A stretch of 64,000 nucleotides of DNA, taken from positions 62,001 through 126,000 of the forward strand of contig FSRV01000002.1 in NCBI GenBank assembly GCA_900142905.1, read 5' to 3'. A program made the translations under genes and the position numbers. Positions 1 through 9,329 of this stretch are shown here, piece by piece. Position 1 is the stretch's first letter. Each line of letters opens with the position of its first letter. The DNA is from Burkholderia sp. GAS332 (GTDB taxonomy: Bacteria; Pseudomonadota; Gammaproteobacteria; Burkholderiales; Burkholderiaceae). Under the pieces are notes generated by a model. That model worked only from the letters and a program-made list of their open reading frames with translations, was not told the DNA's origin and made no database searches.

Positions 1-1
1 A

Positions 2-241
2 GTCCATAGGCGGGTACTACTGAAGCCGCCGGCGTCCGGCTATCCCTGGGAAGTCTCTTTGCCCTTGCCCAAAGCGCATGCACCGGATGCCGAAGCGCGG
101 AACTGGGATATTGAAACGGTAGGTCGCGCCGGCTATAGCGCGTATGTACGGCACGTAGTGGATGAGGCGAGGAAAGAATTCCTGCTGTCCGACGCGGCCG
201 AGCGCGATGAGATCATTGCCGATTCTTTCGCTCATAGTTAG
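2..241 (+). CDS. C-terminal end of an unrecognised protein (cut by window edge)
   Basis: A reading frame is open from the left edge to a TAG at 239-241, giving 79 residues. It is polar and acidic near its end (DEARKEFLLSDAAERDEI) with no membrane segment. The first in-window start would be a TTG at 59, but the frame is open before it, so this is probably the tail of a gene that begins outside the window. I do not recognise a family. It lies on the same strand as the signalling gene downstream, with 63 bp between its stop and the earliest start there. Confidence 0.45.
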   Translation, partial: VHRRVLLKPPASGYPWEVSLPLPKAHAPDAEARNWDIETVGRAGYSAYVRHVVDEARKEFLLSDAAERDEIIADSFAHS

Positions 242-304
242 GGCGTTTACCGATACCGTACAGACACATCGCATCCGACGTGCAACCATGAACCTCTGCG
301 CTGC

Positions 305-3300
305 ATGCAGTCACACCAGGAAAAATCGCGTGCCTTGCCTCGATCCCGAATCCGCCGGATTGTCCAGAGCATTCACACCATGTCAGACATTCGCCTCTCT
401 GAAGCGGGTGGGAGCGCAGACGTGCAGCTTCCTGTGCCGGTTCGCGCGCCCCATCAGGCTGCCGTCAACTTCGCCGTCGTAGGGTTAGGCGCGTCGGCTG
501 GCGGCCTCGACGCTTGCCGCAAACTTGTCGATGCGCTACCCGCTGCGACTGGGATGGCCTATATCCTGGTCCAGCACCTCGACCCGGATCACGAAAGTCT
601 GATGGTTGAACTGATTGCGGACCACACGTCGATGACCGTCCTGCAGGCCGTCGATGGGATGCGACTGGAGCACGAACACCTTTACATCATTCCGCCCGGG
701 ACCTATCTTGCGGTGCGTGGCGGGACCTTGCAGCTTTCGACACCCGAGGCGCCGCACGGCGCGCGTTTGCCGTTCGATTTTCTGCTGCAGTCACTCGCGA
801 AGGAATACGGTCCGCGCGCCGTCTGCGTGGTCCTTTCCGGCACCGGCGCGGATGGGAGTATCGGCCTGAGGGCCGTGAAACAGGCGGGCGGGTTCGTGAT
901 CGCGCAGGATCCCGACGAGGCCGGCTATGACGGCATGCCGCGCAATGCCATTGCGACAGGGGCGGTTGATCGGGTGTTGCTTGCGGCCGCGATCCCTGGG
1001 GCATTGATTCAATACGACGAACAGCTATCCGCGCGGTTGCCCGAGCATCTGGAGTTACAGGATATTCAACCGGACGCGGTGAGTCATGGCGATACCGTCA
1101 ACCGGATCGTCAAACTTCTGCGCAGCAAGACTGCCTACGACTTCACGCTCTACAAGCCGGGCACGCTGGAGCGGCGCATCGAGCGGCGCATGGGCATGGA
1201 AGGCGTCGACGCCGGTGACATGGCGCGCTATCTCGACATTCTCGAGAGCGCGCCGCAGGAATGCAACTTGCTCGCCAAGGACCTGTTGATCAATGTGACC
1301 CGATTCTTTCGGGATCCGAAGGTCTACGATTTTCTCAGCGAAGTAATCGTTCCGGATCTGATCTCCGGCCATCCCGTCGACCAGCCGCTGCGCATCTGGA
1401 CGGCCGGTTGCAGCACGGGAGAGGAAACCTATTCGCTGACCATCCTGTTTCTCGAGCAGATTGCGGCAGCCGGGAGCAACCTCAAGCTGCAGGTCTTCGC
1501 TTCGGATGTCGATCCCGACGCGATAGCGGGGGCCCGTGAAGGTCACTACCCGCAAGCGATCGAAGCCGACGTCTCCCAGGCGCGTCTAAGCCGGTTCTTT
1601 TCAAAGGACGAACATGGCTACCGGGTATTGCCGGAGCTGCGGGCAGCGGTCGTATTTACGGTTCAGGATGTCCTTGCCGATCCGCCGTTCTCGCGTCTCG
1701 ATCTCGTCTCCTGTCGTAACCTGCTGATCTATTTGCGCGCCGAAGCTCAGGACAAGGTGATCTCGCTGTTTCACTTCGCCCTTCGGGAAGGGGGCGTTCT
1801 GCTGCTTGGCAACTCGGAGACCCCGGGGCACGTCGACGGCCGGTTCGAGGTCGTCTCGCGCTCGGCACGCGTCTACCGGCACATCGGGCATGGCCGCCCC
1901 GGCGAATTTGGCTTCCTGACGCGTATTGCGGGTGGGACGCGCCGCATGGTTGCGACAGGGGGAAGGGTGGACGTCGAGGGCAAGGCGCTATCGTTTAGCG
2001 TTGAGGTTCAGCCCGTGACGAGCGACGGTGAGCAACTGTTGCTGATCTGCTTCGTCGACGCGCACAGGACCGCACAGAAGCCGGGGCGCGCCGGTGAGCC
2101 GCAGGACCTGCCGCGCATCGCCGAGCTGGAGCAGGAACTCGACGCCACGCGCGCGGAGTTGCAAGGCGCGATACGCAGCCTCGAAATGTCCAGTGACGAG
2201 CAGAAGGCGATCAACGAAGAGGCCTTGTCCGTCAATGAGGAGTTCCAGTCCACCAACGAGGAACTGCTGACCTCGAAGGAAGAGTTGCAGTCGCTTAACG
2301 AGGAACTGACTGCGTTGAACGGCCAGCTCCAGGAAACGCTCGAGCGGCAGCGGACCACCTCCAACGACTTGCAGAACGTCCTGTACAGCACGAATCTTGC
2401 GACGCTTTTTCTCGACTCCCGCCTGAATATCCGCTTTTTTACGCCGGCCACGCGGACCCTATTCAAGCTGATTCCCGGCGATATCGGCCGGCCACTCTCC
2501 GATCTGAATTCGCTGGCGAGCGACGATGCGCTTCTGACCGATGCCAGGACCGTGCTGCAAAGTCTGGTGCCGATCGAGCGGGAGGTCGAATCCGGGGGCG
2601 ACGTCTGGTTCACCCGCAGGATCTTGCCCTACCGGACCCAGGACGAAGAGGTCGCGGGGGTGGTGATCACCTTCACGGATATCACCGAGAGCAAGCAGTC
2701 CGCAAAGGCGCTCGAGTTGGTCACGCGGCAGGCGGAGCAGGCGAATGCGTCCAAATCCAGGTTTCTTGCCGCAGCGAGCCATGACTTGCGCCAGCCGCTG
2801 CAAACGCTGACCCTGCTGCAGGGACTGTTGGAAAAGACCGTGACAAGCGACAAGGCACACGCTCTGCTGGGACGGCTCGACGAAACCCTGGGCGCCATGT
2901 CCGGTATGTTGAACACGCTGCTCGACATCAACCAGATCGAGGCGGGTGCGGTGCGTGCGGAAATCGTCAGTTTTCGTATCGGCGATCTGCTGGAGCGGCT
3001 CAAGCAGGAGTTTGCCTATCCCGCGCAGGCCCAAGGGCTTGCGCTGCACGTCGTACCCTGCAATCTGACGATATCCAGCGATCCGCGTCTGCTCGAGCAG
3101 ATGATTCGCAACCTGCTCTCGAACGCGCTCAAATACACGATGCACGGCAAGGTACTACTAGGATGCCGCCGTCGCGAAGGGGCGCTGAGCATCGAGGTCT
3201 GGGATAGCGGCGTGGGTATTCCCAAAGAGGATTTGCAGTCGGTGTTCCAGGAGTACCACCAGCTTGATAACCCCGCGCGCGAACGGAGCCGCGGATTGGG

Positions 3301-4546
3301 TCTAGGCCTGTCCATTGTCCAACGCCTCGCGGGATTGCTGGAGCACCCGTTACGTGTACGCTCGGAACCTGGAAGAGGGTCGGTATTCGCCATCGAGGTC
3401 AAGCTCGCGCCGCCCGGGTCGCCATCCCAACCGGAAGCGCTACCGCAGGGTGCCGACCCGCAGCCGGCTGAAGACTTGCACCGCTCTGGCGTGATCCTGA
3501 TTGTCGAAGATGATCCCGAGGTGCGCGATGCGATGGAGATGCTGCTCAGGGACGAAGGTCATCACCCGGTGACGGCGCCGGATGGCGTCGCCGCACTCGA
3601 ATGGTTAGCGCAAGAGACCGTCCGGCCTGACCTGGTTCTGGCGGACTACAACTTGCCGCGCGGCATGGACGGACTGCAGATGGTCGCAAAGGTGCGCGAA
3701 AAGCTGCATCGTGAGTTACCGGCCATCATCCTGACAGGCGATATATCGACTGAGACATTGCGCGTTGTAGCACAGCAGAATTGCGAGCACCTGATCAAGC
3801 CGGTGAAGTTCGAGGATCTGGCTCAGGTGATCCAGCGTCTGTTGACCACGTCGCACGCGGCATCACACACGGCGCTGCTCCATCCTGGGGAGAGCGCAGA
3901 CGCCAGTGAATCACCGGTGGCGATCTTCGTGGTCGACGATGACAGTCACGTGCGCGGCGCGATTCGCAGTGTGCTCGAGGATGAGGGGATGCGGGTCGAG
4001 GACTTCGCCACGTGTGAGGGGTTTCTCAATGCCTGGCGACCCGGGCGCCGTGGCTGCCTCATTCTGGATGCCAATCTGCCTGGGATGTGCGGCCTCGAAT
4101 TGCTGAACACTTTAAGCAAGGCGGGGCACGCGTTGCCCACCATCATGATCACCGGCGCGAGCGATGTGCAGATGGTGGTGCAGGCAGTCAAGGCGGGCGC
4201 CTCCGACTTCATCGAGAAGCCGATCGGACGAACTGAGCTGCTTGAAAGTATCGAGCGTGCGTTTGAGCAATCGCAGGACTCGGGCAAGCTGGCGGCCTGG
4301 CGGGAGAGTGCGGCAGATCATATTGCGAGCCTGACGGCGCGTCAGCGGCAGATCATGGAGATGGTGCTGGCGGGCAATCCGAGCAAAATTATTGCCGCGA
4401 ACCTGGCCATTAGCCAGCGCACGGTCGAAAACCATCGCGCGTCGATCATGAAGAAGACCGGTTCGAAGTCGCTTCCGGCGTTGGCGCGCCTGGCGCTGGC
4501 GGCTACGGATGCGGGCGAGCGGCCCGTGGCGGATGAAATGGCCTAA
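305..4546 (+). CDS. Giant CheB-CheR-PAS-histidine kinase-REC-REC-LuxR HTH hybrid
   Basis: This 1,413-residue protein joins a whole signalling path. A CheB methylesterase domain (about 57-235) shows GASAGG with Ser64, His91 and Asp183. A CheR methyltransferase (about 265-520) shows AGCSTGEETYS and CRNLLIYL. A glutamate-rich coiled coil (about 604-685) and a PAS domain (about 690-800) follow. A HisKA/HATPase kinase has phospho-accepting His826 in ASHDLRQP. Two receivers have Asp1114 and Asp1255, the second FixJ-like. A LuxR/FixJ helix-turn-helix ends the protein (about 1343-1400, SQRTVENH). CheB/CheR sensor kinases are a known family; a fused DNA-binding output is unusual and means the kinase may act directly on promoters. 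No transmembrane segment is seen, so it is probably cytoplasmic. The start is uncertain: ATG 305 and ATG 380 are in frame and neither has a good ribosome site. Confidence 0.9.
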   Translation: MQSHQEKSRALPRSRIRRIVQSIHTMSDIRLSEAGGSADVQLPVPVRAPHQAAVNFAVVGLGASAGGLDACRKLVDALPAATGMAYILVQHLDPDHESLMVELIADHTSMTVLQAVDGMRLEHEHLYIIPPGTYLAVRGGTLQLSTPEAPHGARLPFDFLLQSLAKEYGPRAVCVVLSGTGADGSIGLRAVKQAGGFVIAQDPDEAGYDGMPRNAIATGAVDRVLLAAAIPGALIQYDEQLSARLPEHLELQDIQPDAVSHGDTVNRIVKLLRSKTAYDFTLYKPGTLERRIERRMGMEGVDAGDMARYLDILESAPQECNLLAKDLLINVTRFFRDPKVYDFLSEVIVPDLISGHPVDQPLRIWTAGCSTGEETYSLTILFLEQIAAAGSNLKLQVFASDVDPDAIAGAREGHYPQAIEADVSQARLSRFFSKDEHGYRVLPELRAAVVFTVQDVLADPPFSRLDLVSCRNLLIYLRAEAQDKVISLFHFALREGGVLLLGNSETPGHVDGRFEVVSRSARVYRHIGHGRPGEFGFLTRIAGGTRRMVATGGRVDVEGKALSFSVEVQPVTSDGEQLLLICFVDAHRTAQKPGRAGEPQDLPRIAELEQELDATRAELQGAIRSLEMSSDEQKAINEEALSVNEEFQSTNEELLTSKEELQSLNEELTALNGQLQETLERQRTTSNDLQNVLYSTNLATLFLDSRLNIRFFTPATRTLFKLIPGDIGRPLSDLNSLASDDALLTDARTVLQSLVPIEREVESGGDVWFTRRILPYRTQDEEVAGVVITFTDITESKQSAKALELVTRQAEQANASKSRFLAAASHDLRQPLQTLTLLQGLLEKTVTSDKAHALLGRLDETLGAMSGMLNTLLDINQIEAGAVRAEIVSFRIGDLLERLKQEFAYPAQAQGLALHVVPCNLTISSDPRLLEQMIRNLLSNALKYTMHGKVLLGCRRREGALSIEVWDSGVGIPKEDLQSVFQEYHQLDNPARERSRGLGLGLSIVQRLAGLLEHPLRVRSEPGRGSVFAIEVKLAPPGSPSQPEALPQGADPQPAEDLHRSGVILIVEDDPEVRDAMEMLLRDEGHHPVTAPDGVAALEWLAQETVRPDLVLADYNLPRGMDGLQMVAKVREKLHRELPAIILTGDISTETLRVVAQQNCEHLIKPVKFEDLAQVIQRLLTTSHAASHTALLHPGESADASESPVAIFVVDDDSHVRGAIRSVLEDEGMRVEDFATCEGFLNAWRPGRRGCLILDANLPGMCGLELLNTLSKAGHALPTIMITGASDVQMVVQAVKAGASDFIEKPIGRTELLESIERAFEQSQDSGKLAAWRESAADHIASLTARQRQIMEMVLAGNPSKIIAANLAISQRTVENHRASIMKKTGSKSLPALARLALAATDAGERPVADEMA

Positions 4547-4667
4547 CCGCCTGCCGCGAGATGGGCCACGGCGCCCGCGCAGCCTGAACGGAACGATGAC
4601 TGAGCGCCAGCGTACCGATTGATCCGGTCAGAGGGTTCGGCGTAGACCGAGTTGTGTCGACGCTCCC

Positions 4668-4713
4668 TGAGTAATTTCCGACCCTACCTCGGGCGAACCG
4701 ATAGGGATACGCT
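4668..4713 (+). promoter_or_regulatory. Promoter A: shared 19-bp activator element plus -10 box
   Basis: TGAGTAATTTCCGACCCTA occupies 4668-4686, and a TATAAT-like TACGCT lies at 4708-4713, exactly 40 bp start to start. The predicted transcription start is near 4720, about 60 nt before the alcohol dehydrogenase ATG. The same element and spacing occur at 7697, 11615 and 12398. There is no good -35 hexamer; the element covers that position, as expected for an activator-dependent promoter. Confidence 0.65.
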
Positions 4714-4780
4714 CGAAACAGGGAGAGGGTTGCTTCCCGCACCGGAGTGAGGCGCTGCGAATGTTCAAAGCGGAGTTGAC

Positions 4781-5788
4781 ATGCTAGCCATGGTGTTTGA
4801 CGGTACTTCGCCCGTGTTGCGGGAGACGCAGGTTGCCGACCCAGTCGCAGGAGCCGGCGAGTTGCTGATCGATGTTCACGCCTGTGGCGTATGCCGCACT
4901 GACCTGCACGTTGTCGATCGCGATCTGACCGAACCGAAAATCCCGCTCATCCCCGGCCACGAGATAGTGGGTGTGGTCGCTGCGGTGGGCGAGGGCGTGC
5001 ACGACTTCAAGCCAGGGGATCGGGTGGGGGTGCCATGGCTCGGACACACCTGCGGCCATTGCAGCTACTGCCTGAAGCACCGGGAGAACCTGTGCGACCA
5101 CCCCGGTTTCACGGGCTACACGATCGACGGCGGTTATGCGGAACGGACCGTTGCGGATAGCCGCTATTGCTTACATTTGCCGCCTGTCTACGCCGACGCA
5201 GAGGCGGCACCGCTGCTCTGTGCCGGTGTCATCGGCTACCGCACGCTGGACATGGCCGGGGACGCCGCGCGCATAGGGATCTACGGGTTTGGCGCGGCCG
5301 CGCATATCGTCGCTCAGGTCGCTCGTCACCAGGGGCGCACGATCTACGCGTTCACGCGCCCGGGCGATACCGCGGCACAACAGCTCGCGCTTCGATCCGG
5401 CGCACGATGGGCCGGGAGTAGTGATGAAGCGCCGCCAGAAGAGCTTGACGCCGCGCTCATCTTCGCCCCGGTGGGCGCGCTGGTTCCGATCGCGCTCAAA
5501 GCGCTCGTCAAAGGCGGGATCGTCGTCTGTGGCGGAATTCATATGAGCGAGATTCCGGCTTTCTCCTACGACCTCCTGTGGGAGGAGCGACGAATCTGTT
5601 CGGTCGCCAACCTCACGAGAGAAGATGGCGCGGCGTTTATGCGCCTCGCCGGCGAGTTTAAGCTCGAGATCCAGGTGACGCGCTATCCGATGAAGGACGC
5701 AAATAGGGCGCTTTCAGATCTACGAGAAGGGCGTCTCACGGGCGCTGCGGTGCTTGTGACGCAGAATGAGTCTCACAACCGGCATTAG
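4781..5788 (+). CDS. Zinc-dependent alcohol dehydrogenase, MDR family
   Basis: The product has 335 residues and should oxidise alcohols or reduce aldehydes with NAD(P) in the cytoplasm. The catalytic zinc site is visible as CGVCRTD (about 37-43) and GHEIVG (about 60-65). The structural zinc lobe has CGHCSYCLKHRENLC. The nucleotide site is GIYGFGAAAH rather than the usual GxGGxG, which is odd and may alter cofactor binding. It sits behind promoter A and is followed after 71 bp by a PRC-barrel gene, so the two may be co-transcribed. It resembles the second dehydrogenase at 17226, suggesting related roles in fermentative redox balance. The natural substrate cannot be told. Confidence 0.88.
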   Translation: MLAMVFDGTSPVLRETQVADPVAGAGELLIDVHACGVCRTDLHVVDRDLTEPKIPLIPGHEIVGVVAAVGEGVHDFKPGDRVGVPWLGHTCGHCSYCLKHRENLCDHPGFTGYTIDGGYAERTVADSRYCLHLPPVYADAEAAPLLCAGVIGYRTLDMAGDAARIGIYGFGAAAHIVAQVARHQGRTIYAFTRPGDTAAQQLALRSGARWAGSSDEAPPEELDAALIFAPVGALVPIALKALVKGGIVVCGGIHMSEIPAFSYDLLWEERRICSVANLTREDGAAFMRLAGEFKLEIQVTRYPMKDANRALSDLREGRLTGAAVLVTQNESHNRH

Positions 5789-5859
5789 CCAGACGCCGCT
5801 CCATTCCATTGGGAAGCGATCCGGGTAGATCATCTCCTGGCAGATAAGGATAGCGAATC

Positions 5860-6609
5860 ATGTTGCGAAGCATACAGGACATGTTTGGATGTAGCGTGAC
5901 CTGCCCGGATGGCGAACTGGGCAAGGTCGATCAGATCTATTTCGAAGTCCGCAGCTGGCGTGCACGCTATCTGGTGGTCGATACGTCGGCGTGGGGATAC
6001 GGGCAAAAAATCTGGGTGCCACCCTGTTGCATTCATCAGATCGATTTTGATTCAAACGTCGTCAAATTGAACCTCGAGCAGCAGAAGATGTTGGGTAGTC
6101 CGGCTATCGATACACTGAAGCCCATTTCCCGGTTTCAGGAAGCCAAGCTCGTCAATTACTACGGGTGCAAGCCTTATTGGGAAGAGGCACACGCGAACGG
6201 TGCTTCGCAGTGCCGCTCAGGGGCAATCAACCCGGCAGCCGTCGTCGAACCCGAGACGCGCGAGCGCATGACGCTTCACACGAACGCCGTGAATATCAAG
6301 GTCCACTTGCTGAGCACCAAACAGGCGGGCGGGTACACGATAGAGGCGGTCGACGGCCCGATTGGCCAGATTCGCGACTTTGTGTTCGATGACGAGACAT
6401 GGCAGATTCGATATCTGACTATCGATACGCACGGGTGGTGGCAAAGCAAAAGTGAAGTGCTTCTGTCAACTGAATCGGTCGACAGTATCGATTCGGCTGC
6501 CTCAACTATTTCTACTACCCTCAGCCGCGAGGCGATCCAGCAAAGTCCGGTGTACCTGGACGATGTTCCTCTTCGCCGTATGTATGAGACCCAGCTCCAT
6601 AAGGCTTAA
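5860..6609 (+). CDS. Double PRC-barrel protein
   Basis: The product has 249 residues with two PRC-barrel-like halves: the first (about 1-85) has LGKVDQIYFEVRSWRARYLVV, and the second (about 150-230) has IGQIRDFVFDDETWQIRYLTID. The two share the pattern G-x-I/V-x-D/Q-x2-F-D-D-E-x-W-x-I/V-R-Y-L, so the gene looks like an internal duplication. PRC barrels occur in RimM, photosynthetic reaction-centre H subunits and many stress proteins; they bind proteins or surfaces, and the job here is unknown. No signal peptide is seen. Start ATG 5860 follows AAGGAT. A close paralogue lies at 23568, at the other end of the redox island. Confidence 0.85.
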   Translation: MLRSIQDMFGCSVTCPDGELGKVDQIYFEVRSWRARYLVVDTSAWGYGQKIWVPPCCIHQIDFDSNVVKLNLEQQKMLGSPAIDTLKPISRFQEAKLVNYYGCKPYWEEAHANGASQCRSGAINPAAVVEPETRERMTLHTNAVNIKVHLLSTKQAGGYTIEAVDGPIGQIRDFVFDDETWQIRYLTIDTHGWWQSKSEVLLSTESVDSIDSAASTISTTLSREAIQQSPVYLDDVPLRRMYETQLHKA

Positions 6610-6713
6610 GCCCCGGCGTGCAGGACCGGGGCGCTTGCGGGACTTACGCTGCCGGGACTGTCGCTCCAGAATTTCTATCGCAGATGTACGCACGCTTCGC
6701 GAGGTTCCTGACC

Positions 6714-7583
6714 ATGAATCCGATCACACTCGTTCTTTCCACCGTTTTTCTATTGGCCGGATTGGCTGCGGGAGGCCTGGTGAACATCTATCTGGGCCCG
6801 CCGTTTTTCGTCATTGCGATTCTCGTCGGCATGTCGGTCAAGGTCGCCAACGTGTGGGAGAAATTCGTCATCCTGCGAGTGGGGAAATTGCAAAGTGTCA
6901 AAGGCGCAGGCTTTTTTATGATTATTCCGGTCTTCGACAATGTTGTTGCCGTCATCGATGAACGTATTCAGACGACAGCATTCAACGCAGAACAGGCGCT
7001 GACCAAAGATACGGTACCGGTCAATGTCGACGCTATCATTTTCTGGCACGTATGCGACGCGCAAAAGGCTGCGCTCGCGATCACCGACTATCGTCAGGCG
7101 ATCGACCGGGTCGCGCAGACCACGTTACGTGAGCTCATTGGTTCGTCGATGCTGGCCACGCTCCTCTCCGATCGGGTGGCGGCCGACGCGCATCTGCGAG
7201 ACGAAATCGCCGGCAAGACCGCCGAGTGGGGTATCGCGGTAGGTTCCGTAGAGATCCGCGATGTGGCCATACCGGTGGCGTTGCAGGATGCGATGTCGCG
7301 TCAGGCGCAGGCGGAACGAGAAAAGCAGGCCCGCGTGATTCTCGGCTCTGCGGAAGCGGCGATTGCATCCAACTTCGTGGAAGCAGCGAGAGTCTACGAG
7401 CAACAGCCGGGGGCACTGCAACTGCGAGCGATGAACATCATCTACGAAACAACCAAGGAACGTGGGGCCACGATTCTGATGCCTACGTCGATGGTGGATA
7501 GCCTTAACCCTGCGTTGGCGCTTGCCATTGCGGGGAGTGATGTCACCGGCACGCCGCTAAGACCGCTTAAGACGGCTGCCTGA
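6714..7583 (+). CDS. SPFH/band 7 slipin-family membrane protein
   Basis: The product has 289 residues. An N-terminal hydrophobic stretch (about 4-40) anchors it, and an SPFH domain follows (about 45-230) with the slipin signature VNVDAIIFWHV and conserved DYRQAI. A charged helical region (QAQAEREKQARVILGSAEAA) and a C-terminal oligomerisation tail complete it. Slipins and stomatins form membrane scaffolds and often guard membrane integrity under stress. ATG 6714 is preferred over an upstream in-frame start at 6618, because GAGG precedes it and the protein then starts at the membrane anchor. It follows the PRC-barrel gene by 104 bp and ends before a terminator hairpin at 7619. The partner NfeD-type gene often seen next to slipins is absent. 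Confidence 0.88.
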   Translation: MNPITLVLSTVFLLAGLAAGGLVNIYLGPPFFVIAILVGMSVKVANVWEKFVILRVGKLQSVKGAGFFMIIPVFDNVVAVIDERIQTTAFNAEQALTKDTVPVNVDAIIFWHVCDAQKAALAITDYRQAIDRVAQTTLRELIGSSMLATLLSDRVAADAHLRDEIAGKTAEWGIAVGSVEIRDVAIPVALQDAMSRQAQAEREKQARVILGSAEAAIASNFVEAARVYEQQPGALQLRAMNIIYETTKERGATILMPTSMVDSLNPALALAIAGSDVTGTPLRPLKTAA

Positions 7584-7618
7584 AAGACAATACAACAACG
7601 GCGATTAGAAGGAATGCG

Positions 7619-7652
7619 CGGCTCCCCGAGGAGCCGTGCTCGTTCCGTTTTT
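7619..7652 (+). terminator. Candidate intrinsic terminator after the slipin gene
   Basis: CGGCTCC (7619-7625), loop CCGA and GGAGCCG (7630-7636) form a perfect 7-bp hairpin; five T residues follow at 7648-7652. The T run is 11 nt from the stem, so strength is uncertain. Confidence 0.5.
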
Positions 7653-7696
7653 CGCGCGCGAGTCACGGTGGCGTTGAGCTTTTTTCCATTTTAGTG

Positions 7697-7742
7697 TGAG
7701 TAGTTTCCGAGGCTGTTTGATTATTTTCGATGCTCCTAGAAT
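7697..7742 (+). promoter_or_regulatory. Promoter B: shared 19-bp activator element plus -10 box
   Basis: TGAGTAGTTTCCGAGGCTG lies at 7697-7715 and TAGAAT at 7737-7742, 40 bp start to start. The predicted transcript begins near 7749, only about 22 nt before the ATG at 7771. This rules against the upstream in-frame start at 7696, which would lie inside the promoter. Confidence 0.7.
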
Positions 7743-7770
7743 CGGTTCCGTTGGCAATCAGCAAAGGCAC

Positions 7771-8883
7771 ATGAAAATGGACAGCGCGACCACGACACCG
7801 CAGAACGGATGGAAACACCGGACAATCGTCGATACCCACCGGCACCCGTGGGGACAAAAAATGCAAGCCAAAATAGAGGAGCGAGGGCTGCTCGACCCGA
7901 AACAGGGATTCCCGCAGACCAACGCTCTGGACTTGATGGCCTATCGCGAGGTTTTCGATCTGGACTACGCCGTGCCAATCCAGCGCGAGGGCGGCATCAC
8001 CCTCAGCCTCATGACCAATGGCGGCGAGCTGGAGTGGCTTGCGCGGGATCTGCTCCAAACCAGCACAGTCGAGGGTCTCAAGTTCTTTAACGACGAATAC
8101 GTGGATATCATGGATCGCTATCCCGGCGAGTTCGCACCGACGGCCAACGCACACGCACTCGAAGAGGCCTGTCTGCCCGTTGTTGAGGAGATGATCCGCC
8201 AAGGCGGCGCCAAGGCAATTTCGGTGGCGTCCAGCTATGGCGACGGCGCGGATCGCGTCTTCCTCGACAGCCCCAAGGCGGAATGGCTGTGGGAGTTTGC
8301 GGAAGCGAATGACATCGTGGTGCACATCCATCCGCCGATGCAGTCGATCGGACATGAGTCGCTCATGCAATACCGCCTTAACGAGGCGGTAGGCCGACCT
8401 TTCGACTCGACCGTTAACGTCGCCCGGATGATTGCCTCCGGCGTGTTCGATCGCCATCCGAAGCTGCAGGTGCTCATCGTCCACATGGGCGGCGGGCTCG
8501 CGTCGATCGTTGGACGCCTCGAATTCAATTGGCACCTCAACTACAACGGGATCAGGAACCCGCCGGCCGGCAAGCCTTACACGAACAAGCGGTCGCCATT
8601 CGACTATTGCAAGACCAACATCCTGCTCGACACCATGGGGTTCAACGCAATTGGAGTACGCGCCGCGATCGAGCTGTGCGGTGTGGACCGAGTGGTATTC
8701 GGCACCGACTTCGGTCCGGTGCCATACGGAATCAAAGAGCATGTGCAGATCGTCGAAGATGTGCTTCCGAGCCCGGCTGAGCGTGAACTGGTGTTCTGGA
8801 AGACAAGCAACCGAGTATTCCATCTGGACCTGGTCGATACCGATGTCGCAACCCCCGACTTTTTACCCGTCGCGGTTGCCTAG
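7771..8883 (+). CDS. Amidohydrolase family protein (ACMSD-like, amidohydrolase 2)
   Basis: The product has 370 residues from ATG 7771, which follows AAAGG; ATG 7777 is an alternative. It has the metal-binding pattern of the amidohydrolase-2 family: DTHRH near the N-terminus, HIHPPMQ in the middle, VLIVHMGGGLAS further on and VFGTDFG near the C-terminus. This family includes decarboxylases such as aminocarboxymuconate-semialdehyde decarboxylase as well as hydrolases acting on aromatic acids. The substrate cannot be read from sequence. The gene is alone between the slipin terminator and a convergent PRC-barrel gene, and has its own copy of the shared promoter element. Confidence 0.82.
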   Translation: MKMDSATTTPQNGWKHRTIVDTHRHPWGQKMQAKIEERGLLDPKQGFPQTNALDLMAYREVFDLDYAVPIQREGGITLSLMTNGGELEWLARDLLQTSTVEGLKFFNDEYVDIMDRYPGEFAPTANAHALEEACLPVVEEMIRQGGAKAISVASSYGDGADRVFLDSPKAEWLWEFAEANDIVVHIHPPMQSIGHESLMQYRLNEAVGRPFDSTVNVARMIASGVFDRHPKLQVLIVHMGGGLASIVGRLEFNWHLNYNGIRNPPAGKPYTNKRSPFDYCKTNILLDTMGFNAIGVRAAIELCGVDRVVFGTDFGPVPYGIKEHVQIVEDVLPSPAERELVFWKTSNRVFHLDLVDTDVATPDFLPVAVA

Positions 8884-8936
8884 AACTCGCTCATCCCGTG
8901 CGGTTCGGTTGCGACGGATTCGATCTTGCGATTCGG

Positions 8937-9329
8937 CTAGTCCGGCGCGTACTTGAACTCGGGCAACGCCCTCAGGGATTCTTTGGTCGCATCCGGTAGC
9001 CGCATTTGTTTGTCGACGATCTGAACGCTGCTGAACGGTACCGCGACCAGATGAGTCCCCATCCCCAGAAATCCGCCCACCGAAAGGATCAGGTACGGTG
9101 CTGGATCGGCTGGGCCGACGATCAGATCATCGATAGTGCCGATCGCGTCCTTGTTGCGGTTGTAGACGGAAGAACCGTTGATCTTCGAGGCGCGATACCC
9201 GCTCGCCAGTTGTACCACGTCGACTCGCTTCGCACTGATTGTTTGGGGTGTTCCTTGAGCCCAAAGCGGCCCACTGGTCATCGCCATGACCAGTAGAACC
9301 GCCGGCAATGAATAGTTAAATCGTTTCAT
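8937..9329 (-). CDS. Exported PRC-barrel domain protein
   Basis: The product has 130 residues from ATG 9329, which follows GTGAGG; a longer in-frame start at 9464 would put the signal peptide in the middle of the protein. Residues 1-25 form a signal peptide (MKRFNYS, hydrophobic core, then PLWAQG). A single PRC-barrel follows (about 45-115), with NKDAIGTIDDLIVG and VAVPFSSV. The protein is probably periplasmic. It converges on the amidohydrolase gene and diverges from the DUF1275 gene with a 291-bp gap. It is unlike the two cytoplasmic double-barrel proteins in this window. Confidence 0.82.
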   Translation of the reverse strand: MKRFNYSLPAVLLVMAMTSGPLWAQGTPQTISAKRVDVVQLASGYRASKINGSSVYNRNKDAIGTIDDLIVGPADPAPYLILSVGGFLGMGTHLVAVPFSSVQIVDKQMRLPDATKESLRALPEFKYAPD

